A DNA stretch of 64,000 nt from Pontibacter flavimaris (lineage in GTDB: Bacteria > Bacteroidota > Bacteroidia > Cytophagales > Hymenobacteraceae), in contig NZ_LVWA01000005.1 in the NCBI RefSeq assembly GCF_001907195.1, positions 558,001-622,000 on the forward strand. Direction: 5' to 3'. Positions 62,130 to 64,000 of this stretch are shown here, in pieces. Under the pieces are notes generated by a model. The model was given only the letters and a program-made list of their open reading frames with translations, was not told the origin of the DNA and made no database searches. Position 1 is the first letter of the stretch; each line of letters starts with the position of its first letter. The translations under genes and the position numbers were made by a program.

Positions 62130-63803
62130 ATGAATCTGGAATTAGCGGATAAACACCGAGAAACGCTGCAAAAAGCAGTGCAAGCCCTGCACACCCGTAC
62201 GTTCTTTGCCCATTACCCCGAGAACCCATCACCGGAGGTTTATGGAGAGACAGCCGACAAAGAAGGCCGTGAGAAGTATAAATCCTTTCTGAACAATAAG
62301 TTTACCGAGCTGCTGCAAGAGGGGGAGCAGGCCTGGGTGGGGCAGGAGGAGTCGCCGTACGAGCAGCAGGAGCTGGGCGTGAAGTACCCTTTCTTTGAAC
62401 CGGAGACCCTCATCAGCCGCGCCGAGGAAGCCTTTCACCAGTGGCGTAAGGTTAAACCTGTGGATCGCGCAGCCATACTTGTGGAGGCGCTGGAGCGGAT
62501 AAAAACCCGCTTTTTTGACATTGCCTATGCTACCATGCACACCACCGGCCAGGCCTACCTGATGTCGTTCCAGGCCTCGGGTCCGCACGCTGCTGACCGT
62601 GCGCTGGAGGCAGTGGCCGCCGGCTACGAGGAGCAGACCCGATTTCCGGAGAGCGCCGAGTGGGAAAAGCCGATGGGCAAGTATAACCTGAAGCTGAACA
62701 AGACCTGGAAAGCCGTGCCCAAAGGTATCGCGCTGGTGATCGGCTGCTCCACCTTCCCGACCTGGAACACCGTGCCCGGCATGTTTGCCAGCCTGGTTAC
62801 CGGTAACCCGGTTATCGTGAAGCCGCACCCCAAAGCCGTGCTGCCGATTGCCATTGTGGTGGCTGAGGTCCAGCGGGTGCTGCAGGAGAACGGCCTGAAC
62901 CCGAACATTTGTCAATTAAGTGTGGACGCCGATGACCGCCTGATCACGAAGGAACTGGCCGAGAACCCGAAGGTGAAGCTGATTGACTATACCGGCGGAA
63001 CCGAGTTCGGGAACTACGTGGAGCGCCTGCCGGGCAAAACTACCTTCACGGAGAAGACTGGTGTAAACTCCATCATACTTGACTCTGTGGAGGACCTGGA
63101 CAAGGTGGTGCAGAACCTGGCCTTCTCCCTGACCTTATACTCCGGGCAGATGTGCACGGCGCCGCAGAACTTCTTCGTGCCTGAAACCGGCGTGAAAGTA
63201 GCGGGCGAGACAGTGCCCTACGAGCAGGTCGTGGAGAAGCTTGCCGGAGCCGTAACCGCCCTGGTGAATAACCCAAAAGCTGCACCGCATATCCTGGGGG
63301 CCATCCAGAACCCGGCCACGGCCGAGCGCGTGCAGGGTGCCGCCTCTGTAAAGGGGCGCCAGGTACTGAGCAGCTGCGATTTTGAAAACCCGATGTTCTC
63401 CAACGCCCGCACCTGCACGCCGGTGATCTATGAGGTGGACGCCACGGAGAAGGAAAGCTACAGTCGTGAGCTTTTCGGGCCGGTAGCCCTGATCATCAAG
63501 ACAAAGAGCACGGATCAAAGTATAGAGCTGGCCAAGGAAATGGCTATGAACTACGGGGCCATCTCGTGCGGCGCCTATACCACCGACCCGCAAGTGAAAG
63601 AGAAGATCATGGATGAGATGGGGCTGGCCGGCACTCCGGTGAGCTTTAACCTGACGGGCGGCATCTATGTGAACCAGAACGCGAGCTTCTCCGACTTCCA
63701 CGTGACGGGCGGTAACCCGGCCGGCAACGCTTCCTTCACCAACCCTGAGTTCGTGATCAAGCGCTTTACCTGGGTAGGTTTCCGGGAGCCGGTAATGGGC
63801 TAA
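62130..63803 (+). CDS. paaN: Phenylacetic acid degradation protein PaaN (aldehyde dehydrogenase family)
   Basis: 557 residues of the aldehyde dehydrogenase superfamily in its PaaN branch. The N-terminus is distinctive (RTFFAHYPENPSPEVYG), and the nucleotide-binding region has VIGCSTFPTWNTVPGM. The catalytic cysteine is in SGQMCTAPQNFF (near 335), and the general-base region reads YTGGTEFGNYVE (near 289). PaaN is thought to oxidise the semialdehyde formed after ring opening in phenylacetate breakdown. It lies 51 kb from paaABCD but completes the same pathway. It has its own terminator. Confidence 0.88.
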   Translation: MNLELADKHRETLQKAVQALHTRTFFAHYPENPSPEVYGETADKEGREKYKSFLNNKFTELLQEGEQAWVGQEESPYEQQELGVKYPFFEPETLISRAEEAFHQWRKVKPVDRAAILVEALERIKTRFFDIAYATMHTTGQAYLMSFQASGPHAADRALEAVAAGYEEQTRFPESAEWEKPMGKYNLKLNKTWKAVPKGIALVIGCSTFPTWNTVPGMFASLVTGNPVIVKPHPKAVLPIAIVVAEVQRVLQENGLNPNICQLSVDADDRLITKELAENPKVKLIDYTGGTEFGNYVERLPGKTTFTEKTGVNSIILDSVEDLDKVVQNLAFSLTLYSGQMCTAPQNFFVPETGVKVAGETVPYEQVVEKLAGAVTALVNNPKAAPHILGAIQNPATAERVQGAASVKGRQVLSSCDFENPMFSNARTCTPVIYEVDATEKESYSRELFGPVALIIKTKSTDQSIELAKEMAMNYGAISCGAYTTDPQVKEKIMDEMGLAGTPVSFNLTGGIYVNQNASFSDFHVTGGNPAGNASFTNPEFVIKRFTWVGFREPVMG

Positions 63804-63823
63804 AAGTATAAAACCATACTTGC

Positions 63824-63859
63824 AAAAATCCCCTGCAGCCGTTGCCGCAGGGGATTTTT
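63824..63859. terminator. Bidirectional terminator after paaN
   Basis: A 13-bp perfect stem (AAAAATCCCCTGC at 63824-63836 with 63847-63859) has A5 on one side and T5 on the other. It lies between the converging paaN and the partial gene at 63878. Confidence 0.85.
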
Positions 63860-63877
63860 AATTTTCTATCAGATTGT

Positions 63878-64000
63878 TTACTTCATCAGGCCGTCAGCAT
63901 CGTTGTGGAGGTTGTTGATGTTATGGTGCAGGTCGCTCCAGTGCTGCTGTTGGTTGTTGGGGTCGCCCATCTTCTGCGCGATCAGTTCCCGCTTGCGCTC
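63878..64000 (-). CDS. Unknown protein, C-terminal part only
   Basis: The last 40 codons of a minus-strand gene that enters from beyond the right edge, ending in TAA at 63878-63880. The visible tail is polar and rich in Asn, His and Gln (NNQQQHWSDLHHNINN), probably helical. No family was recognised. Confidence 0.6.
   Translation of the reverse strand, partial: ERKRELIAQKMGDPNNQQQHWSDLHHNINNLHNDADGLMK

Overview
The window looks like the chromosome of a pigmented, aerobic member of the Bacteroidota, order Cytophagales, most likely Hymenobacteraceae near Pontibacter. This is inferred, not searched. The signs are type IX secretion sorting domains on two large exported proteins, TTG-N19/20-TAnnTTTG promoters, weak Shine-Dalgarno sequences, GC-rich codon use and a keto-carotenoid cluster. 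No rRNA, tRNA, CRISPR array, prophage or transposase gene was seen.

Layout. 0-5 kb: envelope genes (lipoprotein, FtsX-type permease, MscS, M23 peptidase), an HNH/AP2 protein and paaE. 5-12.7 kb: an M3 peptidase, an NlpE-like lipoprotein and the phenylacetyl-CoA epoxidase genes paaABCD. A TetR regulator precedes paaA, and its promoter spacer contains a PaaR-type operator. An enoyl-CoA hydratase gene is divergent. 12.7-20.3 kb: carotenoid genes crtZ, crtI, crtB, crtYcd and crtW with ispH, a CarH-like MerR regulator and an ECF sigma factor. Together these could make astaxanthin. 21.2-37.4 kb: the dcw division and wall cluster, mraZ-rsmH-ftsL-ftsI-murE-mraY-[four-helix-bundle gene]-murD-ftsW-murG-murC-ftsQ-ftsA-ftsZ, with an array of MraZ boxes upstream. 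37.4-38.6 kb: a gene-free repeat island. 38.7-42.9 kb: an FMN reductase and sdhCAB. 43-53.9 kb: a type IX-secreted protein, fabD, a CPBP-family membrane protein, a GH16 glucanase, folK, a hydrolase, a polyprenyl synthase and a methyltransferase. 53.9-54.8 kb: a second repeat island. 54.8-64 kb: a TlpA-like thioredoxin, aconitase, a secreted subtilase, paaN and the end of an unknown gene.

Three kinds of unexplained structure stand out. (1) A short word, AAGTATA (reverse TATACTT), is repeated throughout genes and spacers. Inside genes it forces codons (AGT-ATA, ATA-CTT) that neighbouring sequence avoids. (2) Arrays of degenerate 7-bp repeats, usually in inverted pairs, sit in operon spacers. 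One pair encloses an IVP/S23-type four-helix-bundle gene inserted in the otherwise conserved mraY-murD junction. This suggests an autonomous element with gene-less relatives. (3) Two collinear, oppositely oriented repeat islands lie about 16 kb apart. A 64-bp inverted repeat (62 of 64 identical) also flanks the methyltransferase gene.
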